From assembly GCF_016862395.1 (NCBI RefSeq), contig NZ_BOMW01000023.1:62001-126000 (forward strand): a stretch of 64,000 nucleotides of DNA, read 5' to 3'. Each line of letters starts with the position of its first letter. Position 1 is the first letter of the stretch. The translations under genes and the position numbers were made by a program. Below the pieces are notes generated by a model, which saw only the letters and a list, made by a program, of their open reading frames with translations, did not search any database and was not told the origin of the DNA. This document shows positions 19,601-26,976 of the stretch, piece by piece. This DNA is from Actinoplanes siamensis. Lineage in GTDB: Bacteria; Actinomycetota; Actinomycetes; Mycobacteriales; Micromonosporaceae.

Positions 19601-22250
19601 CGGAGGCGTCGTACCGGTAGGTGTTGCACTCGCCCCAGTTGTTCGGGGCGCAGACCTTGGTCAGCGAGTTGCCGTTGTACTCGTACTTCCAGGTGTTGAC
19701 CGAGTCCCAGTCCCCCGGCGTGACCGGGTCGGTGGCGACGTAGGCAACGTGCTTGGGCGCGGTCTCCGTCCAGATCAGGTCCAGGGTGCGCCCGGAGGCC
19801 GCGGTGATCGTGGAGAGCAGGCCGCCGGTGTAGGTGAACTTCTGGCCGCGGCCGGAGACGTCGGTGATCGAGGCGACCGGGAACTGGGCCGACCCCTCCT
19901 CGAGCCGCTTGAACTCGTAGGTGGTGCCGTCCTTCTCGGTCAGCCGGTAACCGCCGCCCTCCTCCGCCGGGATCTCCCGGAAGGTCGAGGCCAGGCCGGC
20001 CGGCGACGAGTAGGAGCCGTCGTGGTTGCGGCCGAAGGCGAGCTCGCGCCCGGTCGCATAGGTCACCACCACGGTGTTGACGCGTTGCGAGCCGTTGATG
20101 GTCACCGGCTTCTCGGTGGCCTTGACGTCGGCGATGCTCGACCAGCCGGCGCCGAACGCCTGATCGGCGCGGGGATCACTGCTGTTGTACGACCGGGTGA
20201 TCTCCAGCGGCGGGCCGATGGTGTTGACCATCGCGTCCCGGGCCGACGTCGTGTAGTTGCCGATCACCGGGTCGAAGCCCTGCCCGGCGTTCTGCGACAG
20301 CACCGACGTGATCGACGGCTGCGGCACCGGGGTGGTGATCAGGTTCTTGACCAGGTTCTCGTGGTTGTCGGTGAGACCGTCGCGGACCTGGACCGTCCAG
20401 TAGTAGGACTCGTTCCAGGTGAACGTTCCCGGCGGCACCGTCCAGGACTTCTTCGTGGTCCAGTCCGAGGTGGCCAGCTGGACCTTGTTGTCCTTGTCGT
20501 AGACGAAGAAGTTGTACTCCAGCGTCTTCGGCCAGTTGTCCGGGTCGTGCGCGTCGGCGATCAGCTCCGGGGTCAGCGTGGCGGTGGTCGCGCCGTACGC
20601 CGGGTACTGCTCGTTGACCTGCGGGTCGGTGTTGTAGTCGTAGGTGACCTCGATGCGCGGGTCGGTCGCGTAGTCGCCGTAGTTGGCCGAGGTGAACCGC
20701 TTGAACGCCTTCGAGTTGGTCTCCGACGCGGTCAGCGCCAGGCCGAAGTTCGGCAGCGAGCCGGTCGACCAGCCGTTGAACGTCTGCGTCGGCAGCGACA
20801 CCGACCGCATCGCGCCCTTGCCCCGGTCACCGCCGGTGTTGCTGCACGCCGGGCTGTTGTCGCTGATCACCCAGTTGGCGATCGGCGACGAGTAGGTCGG
20901 ACCGGCGGAGAGCACGCCCTTCGCGTCCTCGATCCCGGCGACGGTCCAGGACTTGGTGACCCGCCGGACCTCGATCGGCTCGTGGTCGGCGCAGTTGTAC
21001 GACCAGGTGTGGAACATGAACAGCTTGGCCGACTTGATCTGCGTGCCGACCAGGCCGTCGTCGTCGAACTGGTCGAAGTGCATGAACGAGCGGGACACCG
21101 TGTCGCCGCCGTCCCAGGTGCCGACCGGCAGGTTGTCACCGTTGTGCGTGACGGTGGAGGTGCTGTTGTCGGTGAAGATGTCACCGGTGTCGGAGGTCTC
21201 GATGGTCGGGTCGATCCGCACCGGGTACTGCCGCGCCGGGTCGTTGAGCCACGCCTGGTCGGCGGTCACCTTGAGGGCCGGCCCGCCGGCGGCGGTGATC
21301 AGCTCATAGCGCACGCCGTCGGACTCGGCCGGGGCGCCCGAGTGCGGGTCCACCTTCGAGTCCTGCATGTAGCCGCGTGGCACCTGCATGGCGACGCTGC
21401 CGTCCGCGGCGACCAGGTCGAGCGAGCCGTTCTTGCCGGTCCGCGCGGTCAGGCCCTGCAGCTTGAGCGGGAAGACCCACTCGTTGCCGGCCGCCGGCGA
21501 GTCCAGGACCAGGGTCTCCTTGAGACCGTCGTTGGTGGTCCGCAGCTCCAGGTCGGTGCCGGGCAGGATGTCGCGGTAGGTGGCGGTGGAGCCGTTCACG
21601 ACCGCCGGGACCGCGGCGGCGCCGGCCAGGTCGTAGGCCATCGAGCGGCCGGAGGCCGTGGTCACCGTGGCCAGCGCCGGGCCACCGGTCGCCGCGAGCG
21701 ACACGTCGATCGAGTTCGCCCCGGCCTCCAGGCGCTCGCCGCGCTTGGTCAGCGTGGTGTCGATCGGCTGGTAGGACCCGTCCGACGCCTTGTAGTTGAT
21801 CCGCGAATCGAAGAAGACGCGGGTGTACGACCCGTCCTCGTTCTGGTACTCGTCGTACTTCGCCGTCGAGCGCTTGGGCAGCCGCTTGCTGGTCTTCTTG
21901 TCGAAGCTCTCGGCGTTGCCCTGGCCCTTCGGCGTGGTGAACTTCTTGTCCGCCGGCTTGGCCGGCTGCGCGGGGTCCTTGATCCCCTTGCCCCGGCCGG
22001 GCGGCGTTCCGGTGCCACCGTTGGCGCGCGTCTCGTCGACCCCGACGTAGTGGTCGACGTTGCCGGTCGCGCCGCCGCGCTCCTGCCTGGGCAGTCCGGT
22101 GGTCACCGCGGCCAGCGCGGGCACCTGCCGGAAGAAGGACACCAGTCCCGACAACGGCCAGCCGCCCCGTTCGTCGGGCACCACCTCCGGTGGCAGACCC
22201 ACCGACAGCCCGACGGCCAGCGCAGTGACGACAGCGATACGCCGTCTCAT
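10650..22250 (-). CDS. Giant secreted RHS/YD-repeat polymorphic toxin with Hint and nuclease domains
   Basis: This 3866-residue protein begins with a signal peptide (~1-20; RRRIAVVTALAVGLSVG). In order it then has a DNRLRE-like beta domain (~345-540), RHS entry and YD repeats (~650-890), and two LamG-like domains (~900-1260 and ~1335-1690), each interrupted by a QxW ricin-type beta-trefoil. YD repeats (~1700-2210), a third LamG (~2230-2430), more YD repeats and the RHS core (~3200-3290, DPWGKVLASG) follow. Next come a helical hydrophobic region, a Lys/Pro-rich linker (~3443-3510), a Hint autoprotease-like domain (~3560-3725, ending PVLVHNNN) and a ~140-residue tip. The tip resembles bacterial DNA/RNA non-specific endonucleases (His3779 in THLLGAAIGGSNTDPRN). 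The shell would enclose the toxin until Hint releases it. SUKH immunity overlaps the stop. Confidence 0.93.
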   Translation of the reverse strand: MRRRIAVVTALAVGLSVGLPPEVVPDERGGWPLSGLVSFFRQVPALAAVTTGLPRQERGGATGNVDHYVGVDETRANGGTGTPPGRGKGIKDPAQPAKPADKKFTTPKGQGNAESFDKKTSKRLPKRSTAKYDEYQNEDGSYTRVFFDSRINYKASDGSYQPIDTTLTKRGERLEAGANSIDVSLAATGGPALATVTTASGRSMAYDLAGAAAVPAVVNGSTATYRDILPGTDLELRTTNDGLKETLVLDSPAAGNEWVFPLKLQGLTARTGKNGSLDLVAADGSVAMQVPRGYMQDSKVDPHSGAPAESDGVRYELITAAGGPALKVTADQAWLNDPARQYPVRIDPTIETSDTGDIFTDNSTSTVTHNGDNLPVGTWDGGDTVSRSFMHFDQFDDDGLVGTQIKSAKLFMFHTWSYNCADHEPIEVRRVTKSWTVAGIEDAKGVLSAGPTYSSPIANWVISDNSPACSNTGGDRGKGAMRSVSLPTQTFNGWSTGSLPNFGLALTASETNSKAFKRFTSANYGDYATDPRIEVTYDYNTDPQVNEQYPAYGATTATLTPELIADAHDPDNWPKTLEYNFFVYDKDNKVQLATSDWTTKKSWTVPPGTFTWNESYYWTVQVRDGLTDNHENLVKNLITTPVPQPSITSVLSQNAGQGFDPVIGNYTTSARDAMVNTIGPPLEITRSYNSSDPRADQAFGAGWSSIADVKATEKPVTINGSQRVNTVVVTYATGRELAFGRNHDGSYSSPAGLASTFREIPAEEGGGYRLTEKDGTTYEFKRLEEGSAQFPVASITDVSGRGQKFTYTGGLLSTITAASGRTLDLIWTETAPKHVAYVATDPVTPGDWDSVNTWKYEYNGNSLTKVCAPNNWGECNTYRYDASGSLFPTAMVNARPHSYWRLNEAGGTAAASTMLENGGADVGVYSGVTLGRPGPLAGSTSTAAGFDGTSSQVQVPANLAADGANQAISMWFKAPAAGGDGVLYGQSMEPAASTAATTRTAYNPTLYLGSDGQLMGGFAKAPKLGASLGTLTAVGQGQCLTVPGNVSTNGTRLAIANCAGTANQLFTWATTRQLQVTTGGVVKCVDTEDQEAVNGTDLVINTCASTAGSQRWDVQADGQIISDFSGLCLDSVGDGSQTGALMQIWACGKTRPVDQLFLTRIHTPMAATTTVNGVTSPLKVNDDTWHHVVLSSSGNRQDLYLDGKPVASETGVTVQDTSPASSFIGKGFLGGAWPNQSHANANSNVGTRDYFTGSIAEVALFDTPVDGQLAADLYDSRSAVSLLTKVVRPSGNATAEISYDSASSRVTKVIDGNGETWTPETPAIVGTTKVYESGVLGGAPTNYWRMAESGVTDAVNQVNGGTATYSTVTLGSVDGPFGSSGKAASFNGTSSYVTLPKGVAPTGPSSVSMWFNTTTTKDVLLGMKSSSTARYDSPALWITPDGKLRALSPSLTPTGPLNSVGVAGKCVDVTSSGTADGTVIQSYDCNGTAAQNWTLVSSASANGNLSTVRAFGKCMTPAGNATASGTKIVLSACTGHASQNWEPSSNRLLNKASGLCLDLPGSTKTNGADLQLYACNTSTAQTFIPSLASKAAVNDGKWHHVVLATNGTTQTLYVDGAKAQSTTGSEPMAPSQLTGGAPTVYTLGAGYVDGTTAGHNWFYLDSNTTPYYKGSLAEVAFYASEVDATQAQYQFKARDAVKGAPSGQINYAVTGPKDADGKPTRTTTVNDLLYARKIAEIDALGNETRFGYSGKGNLRTVTDANGNMTINEYDVRGNVVSVTTCQDRSENNCSTSYSLYFPDATTQNPDPKNRRNDRLIELRAAGSDSPSDNRYLTKYEYDDQGNRISETDELGRRTTITYTDGGKNGGFQGGNAPAGLPWRVVKPGGGLQTILYYPNGDVAETTDPAGATTRYEYDGLGRTVKEIDVVKGMPGSTVSYTHDRLDRVVTVTDSVVTNAVTGAVHTPVTTLAYNVDGLMTSETVSDATGGDASRTVTYDYDSRGRRIAETDQEGNRVELGYDSFGQVNRQTHVDGSTVLTNYDAVGNEISTVVKGFTGDPDSPSAPRDLKVRQLAYDPAGRLASETDAMGFVNEYTYTDNNLLVSVTRTNGCDPAKTPGCTKQSHVLEKNTYDAAGNLLTQITNNGRTKTTRTYDAAGRNLTATVDVTEDGEAATTRTTTYTYSAEDELLSTTLSDGTSVLASTGTTYDRLGRVRQQTGYLSAGVTPTLRWKLDEKTGSTVADAAANNTGTLAGGVGWSTERGGAASFSGGASGTISGQAPVDTLQPYTLSAWVKLGNKDADRFVAAMTGDVGSSALKVYYEKATDSWRLAMAVREPNGEVSWPSSASTYTTGSATADWTHLAVTVTPNAASGGTNTAQLYVNGVVKSALSTTKQFNNQATGLLVGGQTETTGIFAGQIDDVQAYQKALSPAEIGQLQSGALPAAGAQVSRTSFGLDTDGTVTSAIDPKGVVTSITNDEVGRPVVTVGPETSTVTGEGAPVRMRAVSRIGYNTFGDTTEQADPYGNVVTNRYDGVGQMVEQESAAYTAPGATAPIRAKNTVKYNKVGQVLSSTDPLGAVTEYTYDQLGRTTKVVTPDRGVTRYAYDDNGELLSHTDPNGAQALSTVDYLGRTVTATEAVRQAGTGYTTTYTYDNSPWPTSVKSAGGVATTLKYNSLGEQTAVTDAAGNTSRTRYDGAGRPVKVIAPDGSYSTATYDLLGRTVSSSEYAAGTGELLRTRSQRFDIAGRTLAASNAYNPAVAADTDQAGSRHETTFEYDEAGQLISQREPISASDAITTTFGYDVGGRQTRFTDGRGNRFITTYNSWGLPESQIEPATSGTPALADRTFTMTYDAGGRAIRLDSPGGVTATSEYDVMGRLIKSSGSGAQVATKDRSFTYDLTGQVTSFTGAAGENKVQYDDRGLVTSITGVSGNSSYAYNADGALTTRTDGAGTTTYSYDVAGRPWKVDNSTAGVHMTYAYDALSRVKEVAYGGNTRYFTYNKLKQLESDEVKTSAGATVGKIAYGFDLDDNMTRKTTTGFNGASTNTYKYDWANRLTGYDNGVTPVVYAYDKSGNRIQAGSKTFTYDERNQLVSDSTGTGYRYSPRGTLTSTVTNGVETKTVTDAFNQVISQGTKAGGTTTYSYDGLGRLILPNLTYTGLGNDVAADGTTVYVRDVADDLVGVASGTTQRYAWTDVHSDVVGEFGATGTALTGSVSYDPWGKVLASGGMIGKLGFQQEWTDQGTGKVNMLSRWYDPETGAFDTRDTANNSPSPDSGAANRFAYAEGNPLTNTDSTGEGVDGKCGQYDYACEVKKYQAALKLYNLAMEARDRDMKAVGAQIVAQEAEYVRALRESNTSLLDILLQVGVGMLLDMIGYNSVVGCLGGSVMDCVDLALSALGPIKALKVGRSLYKAADRAFAGYRLWKRIVEGARTAMRRAQDLVNMARKKLGDLMSKVPKKPKPPKKKPKPPAKKKPKPKPKPEKKPAPSKPAKKPKPEKAPKKQDKPDKGKPQKTKQKQKDKSEPKKKPKQKQSRSDDGDDSDDGGDDSETGGESCPIPQLVQKHSFDPSTLVLMADGTTRPISEVNVGDSVLTKDPATGEISSRQVTLLHSNRDLDLTDVTVSEKPAEGTTGTETRTEGKGGRSTRGPTEPTVLKTTAHHPFWDATTEKWVDAADLVPGTSTLIGPDGELQYVTDVDNHAGAEVMRDLTVDDIHTYFVVAGGAPVLVHNNNDDCRIDYGTINEHGQRSGVHALLDKRNLGNSTAPDPDEAIPDIRPGGLDNQTHLLGAAIGGSNTDPRNFVSMFRHANFPRMYFGAEIKIKKALKTQQVRFSAVPKYIGNSSRPIYIHIKAIGSGPDPLMIDMKIWNVPKP
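11660..11930 (-). repeat. Low-complexity Lys/Pro-rich coding segment of the RHS toxin
   Basis: The codons for about 90 residues are dominated by AAG and CCG/CCC, giving short KPKP, KKPKP and EKAPKK units. The segment joins the helical region to the Hint domain. It is probably a flexible basic linker and a likely point of length variation by slippage. Confidence 0.7.
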
Positions 22251-22450
22251 TCGAGCCCCCGCTCACAGCTTCTTCCAAGATTTCGGCGAAGCATGCGGCA
22301 CGGTAATCGAGATTCACAAGATCTTGTTCAGACAGCGTTCATCTGCATCCCCTCCGTCACTCCTCAAAAGACGAGCTCAGAGCCACGGAGTGGGATATGT
22401 CACACGCTCTTGAGTGGACCGGTCCGAACCGGACGACGGGCGGCCCGCGC

Positions 22451-22471
22451 GCCGGACACCGGTGGTCCGGC
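22451..22471 (-). terminator. Hairpin behind the O-methyltransferase gene
   Basis: A 7-base-pair stem, GCCGGAC with GTCCGGC, and a 7-base loop lie 67 bases beyond the methyltransferase stop. They are inside the 287-base gap that also holds the promoter region of the RHS toxin gene. No clear -10/-35 pair was found in this gap. Confidence 0.35.
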
Positions 22472-22537
22472 CCGGACACCCGCAGCATCTGCCGCGCATA
22501 CGCGTCGCCGAGACGGCGGACCGCTCGGCGTGCCCGC

Positions 22538-23539
22538 TCAGGCCGCCGCGGTCGCCTCGATCACCGCGTACGGCGGCTCGACCGGCGTGACCGTGACGCG
22601 GCGCAGGCCCGCCCGGGTCAGCAGATCGTCGAATTCGGTGAGCGTGCGTTCCCGGCTGCCGGCGGTGGCGAGCATGGCGATGTCCATCAGCGGCGCGATG
22701 CCGGGGGCATGGTCGTCGATGAGGATCTCGGTGATCACGACGCGCCCGCCGGGGTGCAGGGCGTCGCGGCAGTTCGCCAGGATCTGTACGCACTCGTCGT
22801 CGGACCAGTCGTGCAGGATGAACTTGAGCAGCAGGATGTCGCCCCGCGGGACCTCCTTGAAGAAGTCACCGGCCACCGCGGCGCAGCGGTCCTGCAGGCC
22901 CTGCGCGACGGCCGCCTCCCGCGCGCCCGGCAGCGCGTGCGGCAGGTCGAGCACGATCGCGTCCAGACCGGGGTGCCTGGCCAGCATGGCCAGTGCGAAG
23001 GAGCCGTGCGCGCCGCCGACGTCGACCACGGTGGTGGCGCCCGCGACGCCGATCACCTCCACCGCCTCCCGGATGACCGGCGCCGACATGCTGGCCATCG
23101 CGGCGCCGAAGAGCCGACCCTCGTCGGGGTGCGCGGCCAGGTAGTCGAAGAACGGCATGCCGAGCGCCTGGGCGGTCTGCGCCTGGCCGCTGCGGATCGC
23201 CTCGGGGATCCGCGCCCACGTCTGCCACAGACACGGACTGGACTGGGAGGCGGCCAGGTCGCGCAGCGACATCGGCGCCTCGCGGTGCAGCACGGCCAGC
23301 GTCTCGGTGCCGGCGAAACCACGTTCGGTGTACGCCACCAGGCCGATCGAGGCGCAGGCACGCAGGAACCGTGCGGTGGCCGCCGGATCCGCGCCCTCGG
23401 CCTCGGCGATCTCCTCGGCCGTCCGCGGGCCGCCGGCCAGGTGCTCGGCCAGCGACAGATCGACAGCCGCGCGTACGGCTTGGGCCAGCCACGGCCCGAC
23501 GAGGAATCCCATGACCGTTCCGTATGGATCCGGTGTCAT
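22538..23539 (-). CDS. SAM-dependent O-methyltransferase (AOMT/hydroxyneurosporene type)
   Basis: This 333-residue class I methyltransferase has the winged-helix dimerisation domain in its first ~95 residues (TAEEIAEAEGADPAATARFL). The Rossmann catalytic domain follows, with SAM motif I DVGGAHGSFALAM (~residue 172). The catalytic histidine region is KFILHDWSDDECVQIL (~243), and VVITEILI and MDIAMLAT follow. This is the plant/CrtF-like O-methyltransferase family common in actinobacterial secondary metabolism, methylating phenolic or enolic hydroxyls. No biosynthetic genes adjoin it, so the substrate is open. The ATG at 23539 has GAGGGC upstream. Confidence 0.9.
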   Translation of the reverse strand: MTPDPYGTVMGFLVGPWLAQAVRAAVDLSLAEHLAGGPRTAEEIAEAEGADPAATARFLRACASIGLVAYTERGFAGTETLAVLHREAPMSLRDLAASQSSPCLWQTWARIPEAIRSGQAQTAQALGMPFFDYLAAHPDEGRLFGAAMASMSAPVIREAVEVIGVAGATTVVDVGGAHGSFALAMLARHPGLDAIVLDLPHALPGAREAAVAQGLQDRCAAVAGDFFKEVPRGDILLLKFILHDWSDDECVQILANCRDALHPGGRVVITEILIDDHAPGIAPLMDIAMLATAGSRERTLTEFDDLLTRAGLRRVTVTPVEPPYAVIEATAAA

Positions 23540-24002
23540 GCCCTCGGAATTTAGCGCCCCGGGTCCGCGCCGTCAGCCGGGCGTCAGAAAGTGCGAATTC
23601 ACGTCGCCCGGCGATCACGGTTCCGGGATCGCCGACAGGGTCCGGCCGAGCCGCCCGCGCGAGTGTATTCCGCAAGATTGGCACATTCACCACCCAATGA
23701 TGAGAGTGTTTTCGATTCTCTGCGATCAAGAAGCTGACCAGCGCGACCTCGGCCGGACACGGTTCCGGTCCACTCGCGACGAATCGACCCGGCGACCGGG
23801 TATGCGCACCTGAACGGCTTTCCGCGGCGTCCGGTTGTCTCCGCGGATTTCTAGACTTCATACTGATGGCAGTTTTCGAAGTTGATGGGCTTCGTGCGGG
23901 TAATCGGCGGAGCGGTGACGCGACGCGGATCGGCCGGTCGAGTCCGGCCGGAGGAGCCGGGAGGCCGGACGATGGTGGACGCCCCCGTCATCGGGCACGT
24001 CG
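23540..24002. other. Intergenic region with a candidate promoter only
   Basis: This divergent gap of 463 bases between the O-methyltransferase and the two-TM protein pair shows no coding signal on either strand. Locally AT-richer segments at 23685-23735 and 23840-23885 are the most promoter-like parts. Confidence 0.5.
23835..23864 (+). promoter_or_regulatory. Candidate promoter of the paralogous two-TM pair
   Basis: TTGTCT at 23835-23840 and CATACT at 23859-23864 are separated by 18 bases and lie about 140 bases before the ATG at 24003. The match to the housekeeping consensus is fair. The assignment rests on sequence only. Confidence 0.35.
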
Positions 24003-24938
24003 ATGAGCAGCAGCCTGCTCCAACGGCTGGGCGAGGCGGGCTGGCCGAGGGTGCTGCTCGGCGCGTACTGGGTCGGGACCTTCCTCGGCACGGTGGCGAA
24101 CGGCATCCAGATCCTCACCGCGAATCGGCCGACCACCGAAGGCCTCGTGATCGCCGCGTTCATCATCCTCGCGGCCGCCCTACCGCTTGCCTACCAGATC
24201 GGGCGGCGCAGCGGCGGAGCCGCCGTGCCCAGCGGTGAATTCCTGATCCGGGTGCGGGAGGCGGAACACGCGAGGCGTGTCCTGGACGGAACGCTGGGCG
24301 CGTACCGGCCCTACCGCGACGACTGGAAGATCGTGTTCGACATCGGCGAGCAGGGCGACGGGGACGACATCGAGGAGATCCACAAGACGCGGCCGCACTT
24401 CGCCAAGCGCGTCTACTGGTGCCAGTTCGAGGCGCTCAACCGCGGACGCGACCATGAGCTGGGCTGGGACGACATCGATCTGCACGTGACCAGGCCGCCG
24501 GCCAGTTCCGGGGACCCGCAGCAGGCCGGAGTGGTCAAGTTGCACAGCAAGTCCGTGCCCCGCGCCCTCATCACGTTCGCGCCGCCGCACGCCGAGGTGA
24601 CCTGGACCGCGAAGTACCGGTCGCCGGGCTACTGGGACCCGATCCGGCAGTCCGGGCACGTGCAGTACTTCGAATGGCTTCCGCCCCTGGTCGGACTGGA
24701 CGAGGACGGCCGCCGGCGCAGCCCGGTGGGGTCGGCCGCCTTCGTCTTCCGGGTGCCGAGCAGCCTCGGCGTCCTGGTCGCCCCGCGCGATCTGCCGGCC
24801 GGAGTGACCTTCAAGGAGAAGCCGAACGGCCTGACCCAGATACGCGAGTACGAGTTCTCGGTCCACGCCGAGGCCATCGCCAAGGCGGTGGAGCCGATCG
24901 GCTGGTCCCTGCGGCTGCAGCGGTCGAGCACAGAGTGA
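24003..24938 (+). CDS. Two-TM protein of unknown family, first of a paralogous pair
   Basis: I do not recognise this 311-residue protein. Two hydrophobic helices (about residues 15-35 and 48-66) are followed by a soluble domain of ~240 residues that begins DDWKIVFDIGEQ and looks mainly beta. The next gene encodes a protein of the same plan. Matching landmarks are DWKIVFDIG with DLELVIQIG, and RALITFAPP...YWDPIRQSG with GAVIFMPPV...IWNPLREVG, so the two are paralogues. The genes overlap by 4 bases, suggesting coupled translation and a complex of both products at the membrane. No catalytic motif is evident. A ligand-sensing or effector role cannot be told from the sequence. Confidence 0.8.
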   Translation: MSSSLLQRLGEAGWPRVLLGAYWVGTFLGTVANGIQILTANRPTTEGLVIAAFIILAAALPLAYQIGRRSGGAAVPSGEFLIRVREAEHARRVLDGTLGAYRPYRDDWKIVFDIGEQGDGDDIEEIHKTRPHFAKRVYWCQFEALNRGRDHELGWDDIDLHVTRPPASSGDPQQAGVVKLHSKSVPRALITFAPPHAEVTWTAKYRSPGYWDPIRQSGHVQYFEWLPPLVGLDEDGRRRSPVGSAAFVFRVPSSLGVLVAPRDLPAGVTFKEKPNGLTQIREYEFSVHAEAIAKAVEPIGWSLRLQRSSTE

Positions 24939-25771
24939 CTGCCGCGTCGGGGGCGCTCTGGACCAGAATCCGGCGGCTCGCCGGATCGGTCCCCGCGCCG
25001 ACCTGGGCCTCCGCGGGGACCGTCACCGCCCTCAACCTGATCCTGATCGTCGGCGCCAGCGTCGGGTTCCGCGCCACGTCGGTGATCGCCGTGATCACGG
25101 TGCTGATCGTGGTTACCGGAGTCCATCTGGGCCGGCGGCCGGAGCGGTCGCGGGGGCGCCGGCGTTCGGCCCTCAACCGGCCCGAGGACACCCAGCCGGG
25201 TTCGGAGCCTTTCGAGGAGGATCTGGAACTGGTCATCCAGATCGGAACCGGGCCGGGCAGTGACCGGGTCGCGGAGCACCGGGTGACCCGGCGGCGGCAC
25301 GCGCACGCCATCGGCTACCGCAAACTCACGCTGATCTCGGCCTACCTCAGCCCGCACGCCGAGGAGACCCCGGTCGTGCCGGCGCTGACCGTGCACGACC
25401 CGGAGGTGAAAGCCGACTGGCTGCCCCTGGCGATCCCCAATCGCGGCGCCGTGATCTTCATGCCACCGGTCTTCGCGCCGGAGCTGAGCTGGGAACTGGT
25501 CTATCCGGTGCCGAACGGCATCTGGAATCCTCTGCGGGAGGTCGGCCTGGATGTCTTCCGGTACGACCTGCGGAAGTTCCCGATGCAACGATTCGTGGTT
25601 CGCTTCGTTCTGCACCCGGAGGCCAAAGCGTTCTCCGTACACGAGCGTAATCATTTGGGAACGCTGAGCTACGGGTGGGACTCGAATGGCAATCGCATCG
25701 CTCTGTGGTGCGCAGGCGAGCCCGCCGCGCGAACCCGCTACGAATGGGAGATCCGGGCAGTGTGGCAATGA
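24935..25771 (+). CDS. Two-TM protein of unknown family, second of a paralogous pair
   Basis: This 278-residue protein starts at a GTG that overlaps the stop of the previous gene (GTGA). Two hydrophobic segments (about residues 22-36 and 38-56) precede a soluble domain of ~210 residues. That domain aligns by eye with the one in the upstream protein: EDLELVIQIG at its start, PNGIWNPLREVGLDVFRYDL in the middle and RFVVRFVL near the end. The repeated plan suggests a gene duplication and a hetero-oligomeric membrane assembly. No known enzyme motif is visible and the family is not recognised. A frame that stays open further upstream belongs to the shadow of the first gene and is not used. Confidence 0.8.
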   Translation: MTAASGALWTRIRRLAGSVPAPTWASAGTVTALNLILIVGASVGFRATSVIAVITVLIVVTGVHLGRRPERSRGRRRSALNRPEDTQPGSEPFEEDLELVIQIGTGPGSDRVAEHRVTRRRHAHAIGYRKLTLISAYLSPHAEETPVVPALTVHDPEVKADWLPLAIPNRGAVIFMPPVFAPELSWELVYPVPNGIWNPLREVGLDVFRYDLRKFPMQRFVVRFVLHPEAKAFSVHERNHLGTLSYGWDSNGNRIALWCAGEPAARTRYEWEIRAVWQ

Positions 25772-26064
25772 GAGGCCCGGCGTTTTGATAGTGTCCTCTC
25801 GGCAACAGAGCCAAATATCGGGCAGCGGCGCACGGATGCACTCCCGCGCCGATTCGCCCCGCCTGACATGGGGGCGCAAAATGACTGCAACGAAAGGCGA
25901 GACGGGCCGCGGCGGCGAAGGTTCCGCCGGCTGACCGATCGCATTCCGATGGGCTGGTGGCGCTACTCCGGCGGAGTTGCCCCGCCAGCCCATTCAAGTG
26001 GTCCACAGCGACCGGCCACCCGGCACAACAATCCGACAGAATGCGGTGAGCACAGGAGAGAGTC

Positions 26065-26976
26065 TCAGGACAGTTCGGTGATCACCGCCCGCACCATGCG
26101 GCGGCCGTGCTCGGCCATGCGGGGAAACGTGTGCCGGTAGTAGTCAATTCCGGTCAGTGACGGGGCCAGAGCCCAACCGCAGGCTCGGCGCCAGGTGTCC
26201 TCGTCGTAGGCGACGGCCTCGCGGAACGCGTCACGGGCCGCGCCGGTGAAGGTCCACAGCGCCGCAGCGACGTCCGGAGCCGGGTCACCGACCCCGAGAG
26301 CGCCGAAGTCGATCACCGCTGCCAGCCGGCCGCCATCGGTGATCAGGTTGCCCGGCTGCAGGTCGCCGTGGATCCACACGGGAGCGCCGGCCCACTCGGG
26401 AGCGGCCAGGCACGCCTCCCACGCCCGCTCCGCCGCGGACACGTCGAACCCGTCGTCGAATCCGGCCAGGCGGGGCAGCGCCCGGCGCACGCTCTCGTCG
26501 GCGTGGCGCAGCGACGCGCCCCGGGAACCGGGCGGCTTCGCCGGGCCGCCGGCCGGGTCGATGCGGTGCAGCGCGCGGACGAAGGCGGCCAGGTCGCCGG
26601 CCAGCGGCACGTCGTCGCAGCCCAGGCGGGGCGGGGTGGTCCCGTCCAGCCACGGCACCACCGACCAGCGCCAGGGATAGCCGGCGCCGGGCTCTCCCAC
26701 GTACAGCGGGATCGGAATCCGGACCGGAAGCCGGGCCGCCAGCCCCGGCAGCCACCGCCGGCCGGAATCGGCCTGGTCGGCCGCCCAGGCCACCTTGGGC
26801 ATGCGGGCGGCCAGGCCGTCGCCGATCCGGAAGAGTACGTGGTCGGTGCCCTCCAGGTCGGACGGCACGGCGGTCACCGGCAGTTCGGCCCACCGCGGGC
26901 ACTGCTCGGCCAGCAGACGGCGCAGCTGCTCGGCGGTGACCCGGACCTCGTTCTCGTGGATCGGCACCACCGGCAC
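26065..26976 (-). CDS. Aminoglycoside phosphotransferase (APH) family kinase
   Basis: This 303-residue soluble protein has the APH/choline-kinase fold. Its catalytic loop is WIHGDLQPGNLI (HGD catalytic Asp, Asn for metal) and its DFG-equivalent is VIDFGALGVGDPAPDVA. The N-terminal half carries the nucleotide-binding lobe. Such proteins phosphorylate hydroxyls of small molecules, but many chromosomal actinobacterial members are not proven resistance enzymes, so no antibiotic substrate is claimed. The GTG start at 26976 is followed by further in-frame GTG codons, so the exact start is approximate. It is convergent with the two-TM pair across a 293-base gap in which I see no gene. Confidence 0.85.
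   Translation of the reverse strand: MPVVPIHENEVRVTAEQLRRLLAEQCPRWAELPVTAVPSDLEGTDHVLFRIGDGLAARMPKVAWAADQADSGRRWLPGLAARLPVRIPIPLYVGEPGAGYPWRWSVVPWLDGTTPPRLGCDDVPLAGDLAAFVRALHRIDPAGGPAKPPGSRGASLRHADESVRRALPRLAGFDDGFDVSAAERAWEACLAAPEWAGAPVWIHGDLQPGNLITDGGRLAAVIDFGALGVGDPAPDVAAALWTFTGAARDAFREAVAYDEDTWRRACGWALAPSLTGIDYYRHTFPRMAEHGRRMVRAVITELS

Noticed and set aside
18537..23144. Plus-strand open frame of 1535 codons across the toxin start and the methyltransferase
   Set aside because: It runs through two well-supported minus-strand genes and the gap between them, and its translation has no protein-like pattern.
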